A stretch of 64,000 nt of DNA from Brevibacterium aurantiacum (GTDB lineage: Bacteria > Actinomycetota > Actinomycetes > Actinomycetales > Brevibacteriaceae). The DNA is taken from assembly GCF_007558825.1 (NCBI RefSeq), contig NZ_VLTK01000012.1, forward strand, positions 55,001-119,000, read 5' to 3'. The position numbers and the translations under genes are program-made. Positions 8,571-16,414 of this stretch are shown here, in pieces; the first letter of the stretch is position 1, and every line of letters begins with the position of its first letter. The notes under the pieces were generated by a model. That model had not been told where the DNA came from, ran no database searches, and worked only from the letters and a program-made list of their open reading frames with translations.

Positions 8571-9131
8571 TCAGAACAACGGGCGGGGGAGTGCATCTTC
8601 GAACTCGAGCAGCCAACGCTTGGTGGCCAACCCTTCGCCGCGACGACCGCCGGAGTAGCCGCCCAGCCCATCGCTGGCCACGACTCGATGGCAGGCGATG
8701 ACCAGCGGGAGTGGATTCAGGCCCATGATGCTGCCGATAGCCCGTGCGGGGATTCCCGTCCCGCTGCGCCGGGCAAGCTCGCCGTAGGTGACGGTGGTGC
8801 CGGGTCCAACCGTCTCGTCGAGAGTGGTGAGCACCGTCCGCGCGGTTGCCGAGATCTGCCCCAGGTCCAGGGGCAGATCGAAGGTGGTCAAGGTTCCGTC
8901 GAAGTAGGCGCGAAGCTGTCGCAGTGCTTCGACGAGAAGAGGGTCAGCGTCGGGGCCAGCAGTGCCCAGACCGGTGTCGTCGAGCTGACCGGATTCTGTG
9001 TCCGACTCTCGCCAAGTGACTCGGGTGATGGACCGCCCGTTGCTGGTGACGGTGATGGGGCCGACGGGAGTGCCCGTCGTAGCTTGAGTAGAAAAATCCT
9101 CGGTATGGAACTCGTACGAACTCATCGTCAT
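8571..9131 (-). CDS. ogt: Methylated-DNA--protein-cysteine methyltransferase (Ogt type)
   Basis: 186 residues. Suicide repair protein that takes alkyl groups from O6-alkylguanine onto its own Cys. The N-terminal ~90 residues are the Ogt-type ribonuclease-like domain; the C-terminal domain has the helix-turn-helix (YGELARRSG...ARAIGSIMG), the Asn hinge NPLPL and the active-site Cys in IACHRVV. In nearly all relatives this reads PCHRV, so Pro is replaced by Ala. The base sequence (GCC codon) confirms it. Gene ends 7 bp from the convergent DyP gene. MTMSSYEF start at 9131; MSSYEF two codons in is an alternative. Confidence 0.9.
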   Translation of the reverse strand: MTMSSYEFHTEDFSTQATTGTPVGPITVTSNGRSITRVTWRESDTESGQLDDTGLGTAGPDADPLLVEALRQLRAYFDGTLTTFDLPLDLGQISATARTVLTTLDETVGPGTTVTYGELARRSGTGIPARAIGSIMGLNPLPLVIACHRVVASDGLGGYSGGRRGEGLATKRWLLEFEDALPRPLF

Positions 9132-9228
9132 ACATCTCCTCCCTGTCGGTGCAAAGCCAGCGCACTATTACGGCCGAGCCATAGGGCGCTGTTGAAGGTC
9201 ACGGCGCTGAGTTCGTTCACCAATCTGC

Positions 9229-9270
9229 GAAAGACCCTCCGGCTCTTGTGAACGAGCCGAAGGGTCTTTC
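9229..9270 (-). terminator. Hairpin terminator after the betaine operon
   Basis: Arms 9229-9245 and 9254-9270 (17 bases, one G:U-type mismatch) around an 8-base loop. It lies 43 bp beyond the stop of the betaine-binding protein gene and before ogt on the same strand. Confidence 0.85.
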
Positions 9271-9312
9271 GAATGGGTTCAGGGCATCATGATCTGATTC
9301 CCTGAACTTGGA

Positions 9313-10221
9313 TCACTTCTCTTCGTCGGCGATCTCGCCCTCGTAGGCGTCTGGGTTGCTCTTCAGCCATTCGGCAATGGCTGCTTCGCCATCGTCCTTG
9401 TGCTCATTGACGACGAGATCCTCGAGGTCACCGTACTGCTTGTCATCGAGCTTCATCTTGCCGATGTAGTCAGCGGCCTCTGGGAAGTCTTCGGCGAATG
9501 ACTTGGTGCCGGTGAAGTGCAGCTTCTCCGCCTCGCCCATCGCGCCCTTCGGATCCTCGAGGTCCTTGACCGGGTAGGCGTTATTCGCCCAGAACGGGCG
9601 CCACAGTGTGACGACGATGTCCTCTTCGGCGTCGGTGGCATTGCCGAGCTCGGTGAGCATGGCTGCTGTCGACGAGGTGACGAGCTCGTACTCCTTGTCC
9701 AAACCGTAATCGGGGATCATCTTCTTCGTGGCCGCGGTCAGACCGGCGCCGGGCTCGATGCCGATGATCTTTCCGTCGAAGTCCTTGCCCTTGCCTTTGA
9801 GATCCTCGATCGAGTTGATGTCCTTCATGTACTTCGGCACCGCGATGGTGAGCACAGCGTTGTCGTAGTATGCACCGACATCAGAAAGATCGTCGCCGTA
9901 TTTGTCGATGTACTGTTTGTGCGTGACCTCGGGCCACGAGGAAGGGTACATGTCGACGTCGCCATTGGCGATGCCGGCGTAGAGGACTGCGGCGTCGCTG
10001 AAGGTTTCGGTCTCGACATTGTAGCCGAGCTTTCCGAGCTGGTCTTCGAGCAGCAGCGAGACGCTCTGGCCATCGGTCCAACCGGTGACGTAGCCGAGTT
10101 TGATGTCGCCCTTGTCACCGCTTCCGCCGTCGTCCTTAGCCGCTTCCTGCGAGCAGCCGGTCAGGGCTAGGCCGAGGGCCGCGACTCCGGCGATGAATGT
10201 GGTGAGGAATCTATTCTTCAT
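9313..10221 (-). CDS. Glycine betaine/choline ABC transporter substrate-binding lipoprotein
   Basis: 302 residues. Lipobox LTGC (Cys23) anchors it outside the membrane. The rest matches OpuAC/ProX-type binding proteins: KLGYVTGWTDGQSV at the mature N-terminus and aromatic-rich ligand segments (PSSWPEVT and TLWRPFWANNAYPV) suited to a quaternary-ammonium cage. It delivers betaine-type osmolytes to the permease/ATPase encoded just upstream. Last gene of a three-gene operon (ATPase, permease, binding protein). The 56-bp gap before it has no terminator. The choice between betaine, proline betaine and choline cannot be read from the sequence. Confidence 0.92.
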   Translation of the reverse strand: MKNRFLTTFIAGVAALGLALTGCSQEAAKDDGGSGDKGDIKLGYVTGWTDGQSVSLLLEDQLGKLGYNVETETFSDAAVLYAGIANGDVDMYPSSWPEVTHKQYIDKYGDDLSDVGAYYDNAVLTIAVPKYMKDINSIEDLKGKGKDFDGKIIGIEPGAGLTAATKKMIPDYGLDKEYELVTSSTAAMLTELGNATDAEEDIVVTLWRPFWANNAYPVKDLEDPKGAMGEAEKLHFTGTKSFAEDFPEAADYIGKMKLDDKQYGDLEDLVVNEHKDDGEAAIAEWLKSNPDAYEGEIADEEK

Positions 10222-10277
10222 TGTATGTTCCTTTTCTCTTGTATTCGACAGGTTGTGTCTGTGACGGCTGGGGATGG

Positions 10278-11177
10278 TCAGGCCTGTGCAGCAGTGGCCT
10301 TCTTCTTTGCGCTCCGGTTACGGAATGTAGCGATCAGTGAGTTCGGAAAGTCCTTCGCAGTGCCCAGGGCGGCTGTCACTCTGTCGAGGTAGACCGCAAT
10401 GATGACCACGCCGAGTCCGGATTCGACGCCGAGTGGCAGGTTCTGGCTGGCGACCGCTTCGACGACGTTCTTGCCCAAGCCGTCGGCCCCGACGAAGCCG
10501 GCGATGACGGCCATGGCCAGAGCAAGCATGATGACCTGGTTGATGCCGGCCATGATCGTCGGCGTAGCGAGCGGCAGTTGGACGCCCCTGAGGATCTGCC
10601 CCGGTGTTGCACCGAAGGACTGACCGGCTTCGACCGTCTCCGAGTCGACTCCGCGAATTCCGAGTTCGGTGAATCTCACACCTGGAGGCAAGGCGAAGAT
10701 GACCGTCGAAACAAGGCCGGGCACCACACCGATGCTGAAGAAGGTGACAGCGGGAATGAGGTAGACGAATGCGGGCATGGTCTGCATGAAGTCGAGCACG
10801 GGTCGGATCATGGCAGAGGCCGTATCGTTCCTGGCCGCCAGGATGCCGACCGGGATTGCGATGATGACTGCGATGACCGCGGCAATGATGACCAGTGCCA
10901 GTGTCTGCATCGAGGGCACCCACTGATCCATCGTCACGATGAAGAACAACGTGATCAGCGTCCCCAGCGCCATCTGCCAGGACCGCAGGACCCAGCCGAT
11001 GAGCGCGAGCAGAATCATGATGACGAGAGGATGCAGATCAACCAGCACATTGGTGAGTGAATCGATGAGGAAGGTGAAGAGGAAGGTGATGAAGTCAAAG
11101 AACCAGGCGACGTTGTCTTTGAGCCAGTCGAAGACAGTGTCGACCCAGACTCCTACTGGGATTCTGATGTTCTCCAT
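10278..11177 (-). CDS. Glycine betaine ABC transporter permease (ProW/OpuAB type)
   Basis: 299 residues with an N-terminal amphipathic/hydrophobic segment and about six membrane helices. The binding-protein-dependent transport (BPD_transp_1) region includes the EAA-type loop around VEAGQSFGATPGQILRGV, which docks on the ATPase. The first codon overlaps the last base of the ATPase gene, a tight operon junction. Forms the membrane channel of the osmolyte importer with the genes on either side. Confidence 0.92.
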   Translation of the reverse strand: MENIRIPVGVWVDTVFDWLKDNVAWFFDFITFLFTFLIDSLTNVLVDLHPLVIMILLALIGWVLRSWQMALGTLITLFFIVTMDQWVPSMQTLALVIIAAVIAVIIAIPVGILAARNDTASAMIRPVLDFMQTMPAFVYLIPAVTFFSIGVVPGLVSTVIFALPPGVRFTELGIRGVDSETVEAGQSFGATPGQILRGVQLPLATPTIMAGINQVIMLALAMAVIAGFVGADGLGKNVVEAVASQNLPLGVESGLGVVIIAVYLDRVTAALGTAKDFPNSLIATFRNRSAKKKATAAQA

Positions 11178-12487
11178 TAGAGATCGCCCCTCCCACTTGC
11201 CGCTTCGGTTTCTGACGCATCATCCGTCTCGGCGAGGATCTGGTCGATGAGTCCGGTGTCCACTGGTGCAGTCCACTCCAGGTTGGCGTCATCGTGGGTC
11301 TGCTCTCCGTCCCCGTTCTGGCTGCCCAGAGCGGCGAGCAGGGTCGCTCGAGGGACGACCCCGACGAGATGCCCTTCGTCATTCGTCACTGGTACAGGAA
11401 GAGGGGTCTCCGATGACGGGAGGAACAGCTCGATGAGCAGATCCTCGGGTGATGCTGATGTCGTCATCGGTTGGATGATCTCGTCCAGGGTGTTCCCGCC
11501 ATTGCGGAGATGGTCGATGCAGTCACGATCGCTGACGACACCGAGGAATTTGCGGTGGCGGTCGGTGACGTAGATCGCCGAAGCATTGCTCTCACGCATG
11601 TTGCGCAGAGCAACACGAGGTCCGTTCTGGTTGGTCACGACCTGTCGTGCCTTTTCCATCACGTTGCTCGCTGTCAGGACACGGGCACGATCGACGTCGT
11701 GGACGAACTGTGCGACGTAGTCATTGGCGGGATCGGTGAGGATCTCTTCTGGTGTGCCGACTTGGACGATGCGCCCGTTGCGCATGACTGCGATCCGATC
11801 ACCGAGGAACATTGCCTCGTTGAGATCGTGGGTGATGAAGATGATGGTCTTCTTGAGCTCGCCCTGCAGCTCCACGAGCTGCTCCTGCATCTCGCGCCGG
11901 ATGAGCGGATCCAGTGCAGAAAACGCCTCGTCCATGAGCAGGATGTCGGTTTCGGCAGCGAGTGCTCGTGCCAGACCCACACGCTGCTGCATGCCGCCGG
12001 AGAGCTGCTCGGGGTACTTGTCTCCCCAGCCTTCGAGGCCGACGGCTTTAAGCCAGCGGTCCGCGACTTCGTCGCGCTTGGCCTTCTCCGTCCCTCGGAT
12101 CTCAAGTGCATAGGAGGCGTTGTCGCGAACCGTCCGGTGCGGGAGCAGCGCGAAGTGTTGGAAGACCATTGAGATGTGTTCGCTGCGTACCTTGCGCAAA
12201 GCTGCCGCATCGATCTTGGCGATGTCTGTGCCCAGGACTTCGACTGACCCCGTGGTCGGAGCCCACAGCCCGTTGAGTGTGCGGATAAGAGTGGACTTGC
12301 CGGAACCGGAGAGTCCCATGACGACGAAGATCTCACCCGCTTCGACCTCAAAGCTGGCATCGATGACCGCCGCTGTGCCGAGCTTTGTGAGTTCGTCGCG
12401 ATCTGCACCTTCTTCAAGACGCTTGACGACTTCCTTCTGACGCTTGCCGAAGACCTTGTACACGTTTGACGCTTTGACTACGCTCAC
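11177..12487 (-). CDS. Glycine betaine ABC transporter ATPase with CBS domains (ProV/OpuAA type)
   Basis: 436 residues from GTG 12487, chosen because AAGGAGG stands 6-7 bases upstream; an extension to 12520 has no such site. ATP-binding cassette: Walker A GLSGSGKST, signature LSGGMQQRV, Walker B ILLMDEAFSALDP, switch His in FITHDL. Residues ~280-410 resemble the tandem CBS domains that sense ionic strength in OpuA-type importers. Energises uptake of osmoprotectants. First gene of the operon; the 380-bp upstream gap contains a TACAAT -10-like box and a GTTAC-N6-GTTAC direct repeat. Confidence 0.93.
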   Translation of the reverse strand: MSVVKASNVYKVFGKRQKEVVKRLEEGADRDELTKLGTAAVIDASFEVEAGEIFVVMGLSGSGKSTLIRTLNGLWAPTTGSVEVLGTDIAKIDAAALRKVRSEHISMVFQHFALLPHRTVRDNASYALEIRGTEKAKRDEVADRWLKAVGLEGWGDKYPEQLSGGMQQRVGLARALAAETDILLMDEAFSALDPLIRREMQEQLVELQGELKKTIIFITHDLNEAMFLGDRIAVMRNGRIVQVGTPEEILTDPANDYVAQFVHDVDRARVLTASNVMEKARQVVTNQNGPRVALRNMRESNASAIYVTDRHRKFLGVVSDRDCIDHLRNGGNTLDEIIQPMTTSASPEDLLIELFLPSSETPLPVPVTNDEGHLVGVVPRATLLAALGSQNGDGEQTHDDANLEWTAPVDTGLIDQILAETDDASETEAASGRGDL

Positions 12488-12867
12488 GTGATTCCTCCTT
12501 ACATTCTTGAACTTCCGCAAGAACGAGAGGCTTCACCCCCGTTTTGCGATGCGGTGGTGGTCGATCCGAACTGGGTCGATCGCTCACTCGCCTCACCGCA
12601 CACGGATATCTCACTCCCTATTGTAGTTTTGTTCAGGATTTTCGGTAGTAGTTTTGTCGATAGAACACGGAGCGGCGAACTTGACGGCCGCTCTGACCTG
12701 GGGTTATGTAGACCAATGCGTTACTTGATTGTTACAAACCGCTCTTGAGGCATATAGGTATAGCCTTATTCGATTTGTTACACAATGCGGATTTTTGATG
12801 GTGAACGAGGTTGTCCGCTCTCGGAGGAGATACGGCCTTGAGTCAGCGACTATTCAGAGAGAGGAGT
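12488..12867. other. 380-bp intergenic region upstream of the betaine operon
   Basis: Noticeably AT-richer than its surroundings. On the minus strand it holds AAGGAGG for the ATPase start, a TACAAT -10-like box (12620-12625), two copies of ACAAAACTAC 25 bp apart (12623-12632 and 12648-12657), and a GTTAC direct repeat at 12720-12735 with another GTTAC at 12777. No credible gene. Confidence 0.6.
12720..12735 (+). promoter_or_regulatory. GTTAC-TTGATT-GTTAC direct repeat (MtrA-like box)
   Basis: Perfect direct repeat of GTTAC with a 6-base spacer, i.e. an 11-bp period, 233 bp upstream of the betaine ATPase start. It fits the GTNAC-N6-GTNAC pattern I recall for the actinobacterial response regulator MtrA. 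Binding is untested. Confidence 0.45.
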
Positions 12868-13668
12868 TCAAGAACCAGCGCTCAGGAACCCGATGATCTC
12901 CGCAGTGACCACCTCGGCGAACTCTTCGAAGAAGCCATGCCGACCTCCAGGGGTGATGCGGATACGGGAGTTCGGTATGCGCTCATGCAGCAGGTGGGCG
13001 TTGGCCACGGGGTTCATGAGGTCCTCGTCGCCGTGGACGATGAGCGTCGGTGCAGCGATCTCCGGCAGGCGCTCCCACGCATTGTGACGGGCACTGATGC
13101 GCAGATGTGCCGCGGACTCCTGGGCGGTCATCGTGTCATCGCCGAGGAGTTTGCTGTACCTCGGGGCCGCTGTCCAGTTCGGGGTGTAGAACAGTGAGAA
13201 CAGGTACTGGGTGTGTTCACGACCGCGCAGACGTGCCAGGTTCTGGCCCACTTCTCGGGGCCGTCTGACGGAATTGGGCCCTCCGGGTGTCGTGCACCCC
13301 AGAACCAGAGCGTCGACGCGATCAGGGAAGTCCACAGCCAGCATCTGAGCGACTCGCCCACCCATCGACGTCCCGTAGACGGCAGCACGAGTGACGCCCA
13401 CATGGTCGAGAACCTCGGCGGCGTCGGCGGCGAAGCTTGCAGTCGAGAGTTCACTCAGTTCACCGCGGCTGCCGCCGGTGCCGCGGTAGTCGAAGGTGAC
13501 GGTGCGAAACTGGGGTTCGAAGTCCGAACGCAGTTCGTCCCACCATGCGTGAGAGTTCGATTGCCCTTGGAGAAGGAGCAGGGCAGGTGCCTCGGGTGGG
13601 CCGCTGACCTGGATCGCGAGCGGAAATCCGTCTCGAGCGGTGATGGTCATCTGGTCCCTGGTCTCCAC
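12868..13668 (-). CDS. Alpha/beta hydrolase
   Basis: 266 residues from GTG 13668, which has GAGGA upstream; an extension to a TTG at 13701 lacks support. Alpha/beta-hydrolase fold: oxyanion HGxS-like region (LLLQGQSNSH), nucleophile Ser in YGTSMGGR, acid in HGDEDLMNP and His in GGRHGFFEE. The family includes 3-oxoadipate enol-lactonase-like and ester hydrolases; the substrate here cannot be told. Divergent from the dehydroquinase gene across a 50-bp gap containing a perfect inverted repeat. Confidence 0.88.
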   Translation of the reverse strand: METRDQMTITARDGFPLAIQVSGPPEAPALLLLQGQSNSHAWWDELRSDFEPQFRTVTFDYRGTGGSRGELSELSTASFAADAAEVLDHVGVTRAAVYGTSMGGRVAQMLAVDFPDRVDALVLGCTTPGGPNSVRRPREVGQNLARLRGREHTQYLFSLFYTPNWTAAPRYSKLLGDDTMTAQESAAHLRISARHNAWERLPEIAAPTLIVHGDEDLMNPVANAHLLHERIPNSRIRITPGGRHGFFEEFAEVVTAEIIGFLSAGS

Positions 13669-13694
13669 GTGGTGTTCCTCTTCGCTGGTGCGCC

Positions 13695-13718
13695 GGCCCA
13701 AGCACCTAGGCTTGGGCC
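13695..13718. promoter_or_regulatory. 9-base perfect inverted repeat overlapping the aroD promoter
   Basis: GGCCCAAGC (13695-13703), spacer ACCTAG, then GCTTGGGCC (13710-13718), ending at the base before ATG 13719. The -10 box TAGGCT (13707-13712) lies 6 bases before that ATG, so the mRNA is probably leaderless and any protein bound to the repeat would cover the transcription start. Confidence 0.6.
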
Positions 13719-14597
13719 ATGAAGCAATTGCCGTTCCTCAATGATGCCGCAGGTCACCGGGCTGCTGTCGATTCGTCCACGGCTGCTGACTCGCGGCGCC
13801 CGGCCATCATCGTTCCCGTCCAGGCAACCGTGCCCGAAGAGATCCTAGGACAGTGCAGGGCCATCGCCGACACGGGAGTCGTCGACGTCATCGAATGGCG
13901 CATCGATCCCGTGATCGACTGTGTCGCGGATGAGAGCAGCCACGGGGCCGTCCCGATTGCTCCCCAGAAACTCGCCGAGGCGGTCCTGGGCTTGGCGCCG
14001 CATGTGACTGCGGCGGGGCTTCCGGTTCTCATCACGCTGCGGACAGGGTTCGAAGGCGGGAACGCTGAAGTGAGCGAAGAGGTCTATACGGAGATCCTCA
14101 CGACACTCATCACCGGGATTGCCGGAACGTCTGGTCGATCCGTACGATCCGGACCGAGGGAACCGAGTGCGGGTGTCACGTGGGCACTCGATGTCGAAAT
14201 CGATCGCCGTGGTGCCGCGGAACTCATCGACATGGCGCATGGCGAGGACCTCCCGGTGGTGGCCTCGCACCACAACTTCGCCGGAACGGACTCGGCGGAG
14301 GCGTTGGCAAACACATTCACGAGGATGGGTGCGGCCGGGGCAGATGTGGCGAAGATAGCGATGATGCCGGCGAGCAGGGCGGACGTCGCAGAGCTGCTGG
14401 GGGCCACCGCGCGAGCGGCGGAGACCCTTGAGGTTCCCGTGCTCGGAATCTCGATGGGTCAGCTGGGCAGAACCAGTCGGGTCATGGGCGCGGACTTCGG
14501 AAGCTGCGCAACGTTCGCGCAGCTGGGGGAGGCGTCGGCACCCGGCCAGATCGCCGTTGCGGATCTGGCCAGGGTGATCGCCGAACTCTACGGCTGA
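13719..14597 (+). CDS. aroD: Type I 3-dehydroquinate dehydratase
   Basis: 292 residues. Catalyses the third step of the shikimate pathway (3-dehydroquinate to 3-dehydroshikimate) through a Schiff base. Motifs: EWRIDP near the start of the barrel, LITLRT, the general-base His in ASHHNF (184/185) and the Schiff-base Lys212 in AKIAMMP. C-terminal SMGQLGRTSR matches the substrate-binding loop. The first ~30 residues (DAAGHRAAVDSS...) are longer than usual. Many actinobacteria use the unrelated type II enzyme for biosynthesis, so this class I enzyme could serve quinate catabolism or biosynthesis. It has its own leaderless promoter. Confidence 0.93.
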   Translation: MKQLPFLNDAAGHRAAVDSSTAADSRRPAIIVPVQATVPEEILGQCRAIADTGVVDVIEWRIDPVIDCVADESSHGAVPIAPQKLAEAVLGLAPHVTAAGLPVLITLRTGFEGGNAEVSEEVYTEILTTLITGIAGTSGRSVRSGPREPSAGVTWALDVEIDRRGAAELIDMAHGEDLPVVASHHNFAGTDSAEALANTFTRMGAAGADVAKIAMMPASRADVAELLGATARAAETLEVPVLGISMGQLGRTSRVMGADFGSCATFAQLGEASAPGQIAVADLARVIAELYG

Positions 14598-14672
14598 CCG
14601 CTCAGCGGCTCCGACCCATCAGCCGGTCGAACGATCAGCGATGCTGATTATTCAACGGAGCCGCCTGGTCAG
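14594..14672. terminator. Probable shared terminator of convergent genes
   Basis: CTGACC...GCGGCTCCG (14594-14613) pairs with CGGAGCCGC...GGTCAG (14656-14672); a small TCAGCGATGCTGA hairpin sits in the loop. It spans the end of aroD and the end of the DUF4235 gene. Large loop, so only moderately convincing. Confidence 0.45.
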
Positions 14673-14968
14673 TCGACGCCTTCTTCGATCTGCTTGCGGA
14701 ACTTCTTGGGCAGAGCCTCGTCGCCGAAGCTGTTGCGCACGGTGCTGGCGGCGATGCGCTGCACGACGAGCTGTGCCACTGCGACGCCGACGCCGGAGAC
14801 GATGGTCCAGGCCAGAGCCTCGGACATCGAAATCTCGTCATCGACGGGGTTGTTCGGTGCTGGTCGTTTGGTCGCCTTCTCCCAAGTGAAGGTCAACGCC
14901 TTTCGAGCCGCGAATGCTGCCACGATGGGCGCTCCGACGCCGATGACCTGCCATGCGAGCTTTCCCAT
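14669..14968 (-). CDS. DUF4235 membrane protein
   Basis: 99 residues. Two hydrophobic segments: one at the N-terminus (WQVIGVGAPIVAAFAARKAL) and one around residues 50-70 (ALAWTIVSGVGVAVAQLVV). The layout, with a WE/K-rich middle and a Lys-rich end, matches actinobacterial DUF4235 proteins, whose function is not known. GAAAGGA lies upstream of the ATG. No operon partner on its strand. Confidence 0.85.
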   Translation of the reverse strand: MGKLAWQVIGVGAPIVAAFAARKALTFTWEKATKRPAPNNPVDDEISMSEALAWTIVSGVGVAVAQLVVQRIAASTVRNSFGDEALPKKFRKQIEEGVD

Positions 14969-15131
14969 GCTCGTGTCCTTTCGTTAGACGTTGTGCCTGC
15001 GGCGATGATGCGCCGCGCAGATGTCGCTGGGGTGCGAATCCGTACGTGACCACACTAGCGCAGGAGACCCATTCATAAGCATGAGGCAGAACTTCATACT
15101 TTCGAGGGATGTGGCGCGCGCATGCGAGCGA

Positions 15132-15137
15132 TAGATT
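15132..15137 (+). promoter_or_regulatory. -10 box (TAGATT) for the small membrane protein gene
   Basis: TAGATT lies 28 bases before ATG 15166; GAGAGGAG between them is the ribosome-binding site, so this is a leadered transcript. Confidence 0.4.
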
Positions 15138-15165
15138 GAAGCTTCAGTGCACGAGAGGAGCTGGA

Positions 15166-15468
15166 ATGCTCAGCAGATGGAAAGTCGCGGTCATCACCGG
15201 GCTGTTCGCCTTCGGCGCGCTGAGTTTCATTCTGGGGCTCTTCCCGCTGCTCGCCGACATCTTCTGGATCCTGTGGTTCGCCGGCTGCGGGGCATGCATC
15301 CTCGCGCTGGTCCTGACGGTGGTCGTGCCGTCTCCTCGTTCCGCATCGAATCGTTCCGAGACAGGCCGTCCCGACACGAGCCGACTTGAAGCAGGACGTT
15401 CCGCAGTGAACCGGCACGCACCGAGGCAGTCGGCAGCGGATTCGGCCGACGGCGTCAGCCGGCCATGA
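15166..15468 (+). CDS. Small two-helix membrane protein
   Basis: 100 residues. Two adjacent hydrophobic helices (about residues 7-28 and 33-52) with a short loop, then a ~45-residue Ser/Arg-rich tail, probably cytoplasmic. No family recognised. ATG 15166 follows AGAGGAG at good spacing; an upstream extension to 15109 is unlikely. Its 3' end overlaps the end of the convergent aminotransferase gene by 14 bp. Confidence 0.65.
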   Translation: MLSRWKVAVITGLFAFGALSFILGLFPLLADIFWILWFAGCGACILALVLTVVVPSPRSASNRSETGRPDTSRLEAGRSAVNRHAPRQSAADSADGVSRP

Positions 15469-16339
15469 TCAGTCTCTGAAGCTGCGTTGTCAGTACCTCG
15501 TCTCGCGGGATCGGGTTCCCGTCCAGCTGATTGAGTGACACGGCTGTGCGCATCGAGGACACATACCAGGCACCATCTGCCTCGATGACGTCGCCCAGGC
15601 CGAAGTCTGCATATTCGGCACTGAGCCCGAGCTCTCCCGCATGGTCGAAGATCAGGCGCTGCGTCGTCCCCGAGAGCAGACCTGCCTCCGGATTCGGTGT
15701 GAGAAGGCGGTCGCCTCGGCGAATGATGAGGTTGGACGTCGGTCCCTCGAGGACGACTCCATCGTGGGAGACGAACAGGGCCTCGTCTGCGCCCTGCTCC
15801 GCTGCGTATCTTCCGGCGGCCTGGTTGACCGCATAGGACAAGGTCTTCGCGCCGATGAGCAACCAAGGTGCCTTGCTTCCCAAGTAGGCGTCGTAGCCGC
15901 GATCGAGGCTGACGGCGGAGATGCCCTGTGCGCGTGCTCGCGTGATCTTCTCGTCGACGGGAACGTTGAAGGCCCACCCTCGTGGGCTCTGGCTTCCGTC
16001 TGGATTCTGGGTTCCGCGTGAAAGCGCGTAGCGGACCCCGAACTCGGTGAGGCTCGGAGCAGCTGCACGCACCTCGGCGATCACGGTGTCGAGACTGCGG
16101 TCCCATAGCTCCGGTTCCGGATCGGGCAGACCCAGCGCCGAGGCGGACGCGCAGAATCGTGCGAAATGGCGATCACGAGACACCACGGTCACGCCGCGGT
16201 CGATGCGCACGAGAACGGTCTCGAAGATGCCGTCGCCACGATGGGCCGACAGGTCCGTGACAGGGAGCTGCGGGTCGCCGAGATCGGCTACCTCGACGGT
16301 GGACGCGGCAGGGTCGATCAGGACAAGGGTATCGGTCAT
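15455..16339 (-). CDS. PLP-dependent aminotransferase class IV (aminodeoxychorismate lyase-like)
   Basis: 294 residues. Fold-type IV PLP enzyme: Schiff-base Lys165 in GAKTLSYAVN, HRGDGIFE near the N-terminus, GVVLEGPTSNLI and the phosphate-binding LLSGTTQRLI. This pattern fits 4-amino-4-deoxychorismate lyase (PabC, folate synthesis) or a branched-chain/D-amino-acid aminotransferase; pabA/B are not in the window, so no symbol is assigned. TAGACT stands 6 bases before the ATG (leaderless). Confidence 0.85.
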   Translation of the reverse strand: MTDTLVLIDPAASTVEVADLGDPQLPVTDLSAHRGDGIFETVLVRIDRGVTVVSRDRHFARFCASASALGLPDPEPELWDRSLDTVIAEVRAAAPSLTEFGVRYALSRGTQNPDGSQSPRGWAFNVPVDEKITRARAQGISAVSLDRGYDAYLGSKAPWLLIGAKTLSYAVNQAAGRYAAEQGADEALFVSHDGVVLEGPTSNLIIRRGDRLLTPNPEAGLLSGTTQRLIFDHAGELGLSAEYADFGLGDVIEADGAWYVSSMRTAVSLNQLDGNPIPRDEVLTTQLQRLIMAG

Positions 16340-16345
16340 ACAGAC

Positions 16346-16351
16346 AGTCTA
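16346..16351 (-). promoter_or_regulatory. -10 box of leaderless promoter (TAGACT)
   Basis: On the minus strand TAGACT ends 6 bases before ATG 16339; no Shine-Dalgarno sequence between. Confidence 0.5.
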
Positions 16352-16414
16352 GGTTCTCGGAAAACCTGCGCCGAGAGGCTGCTGCGCTCAGCCTGTGCGC
16401 AGCAGAAGCCGTGG

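Noticed and set aside
12620..12657. Paired ACAAAACTAC as a riboswitch or operator
   Set aside because: Only two 10-base copies 25 bp apart, with no supporting structure; kept only as a note in the gap description.
12811..13197. Plus-strand frame over the alpha/beta hydrolase 3' half
   Set aside because: Opposite a gene with a clear catalytic triad; no recognisable domain and no ribosome-binding site.
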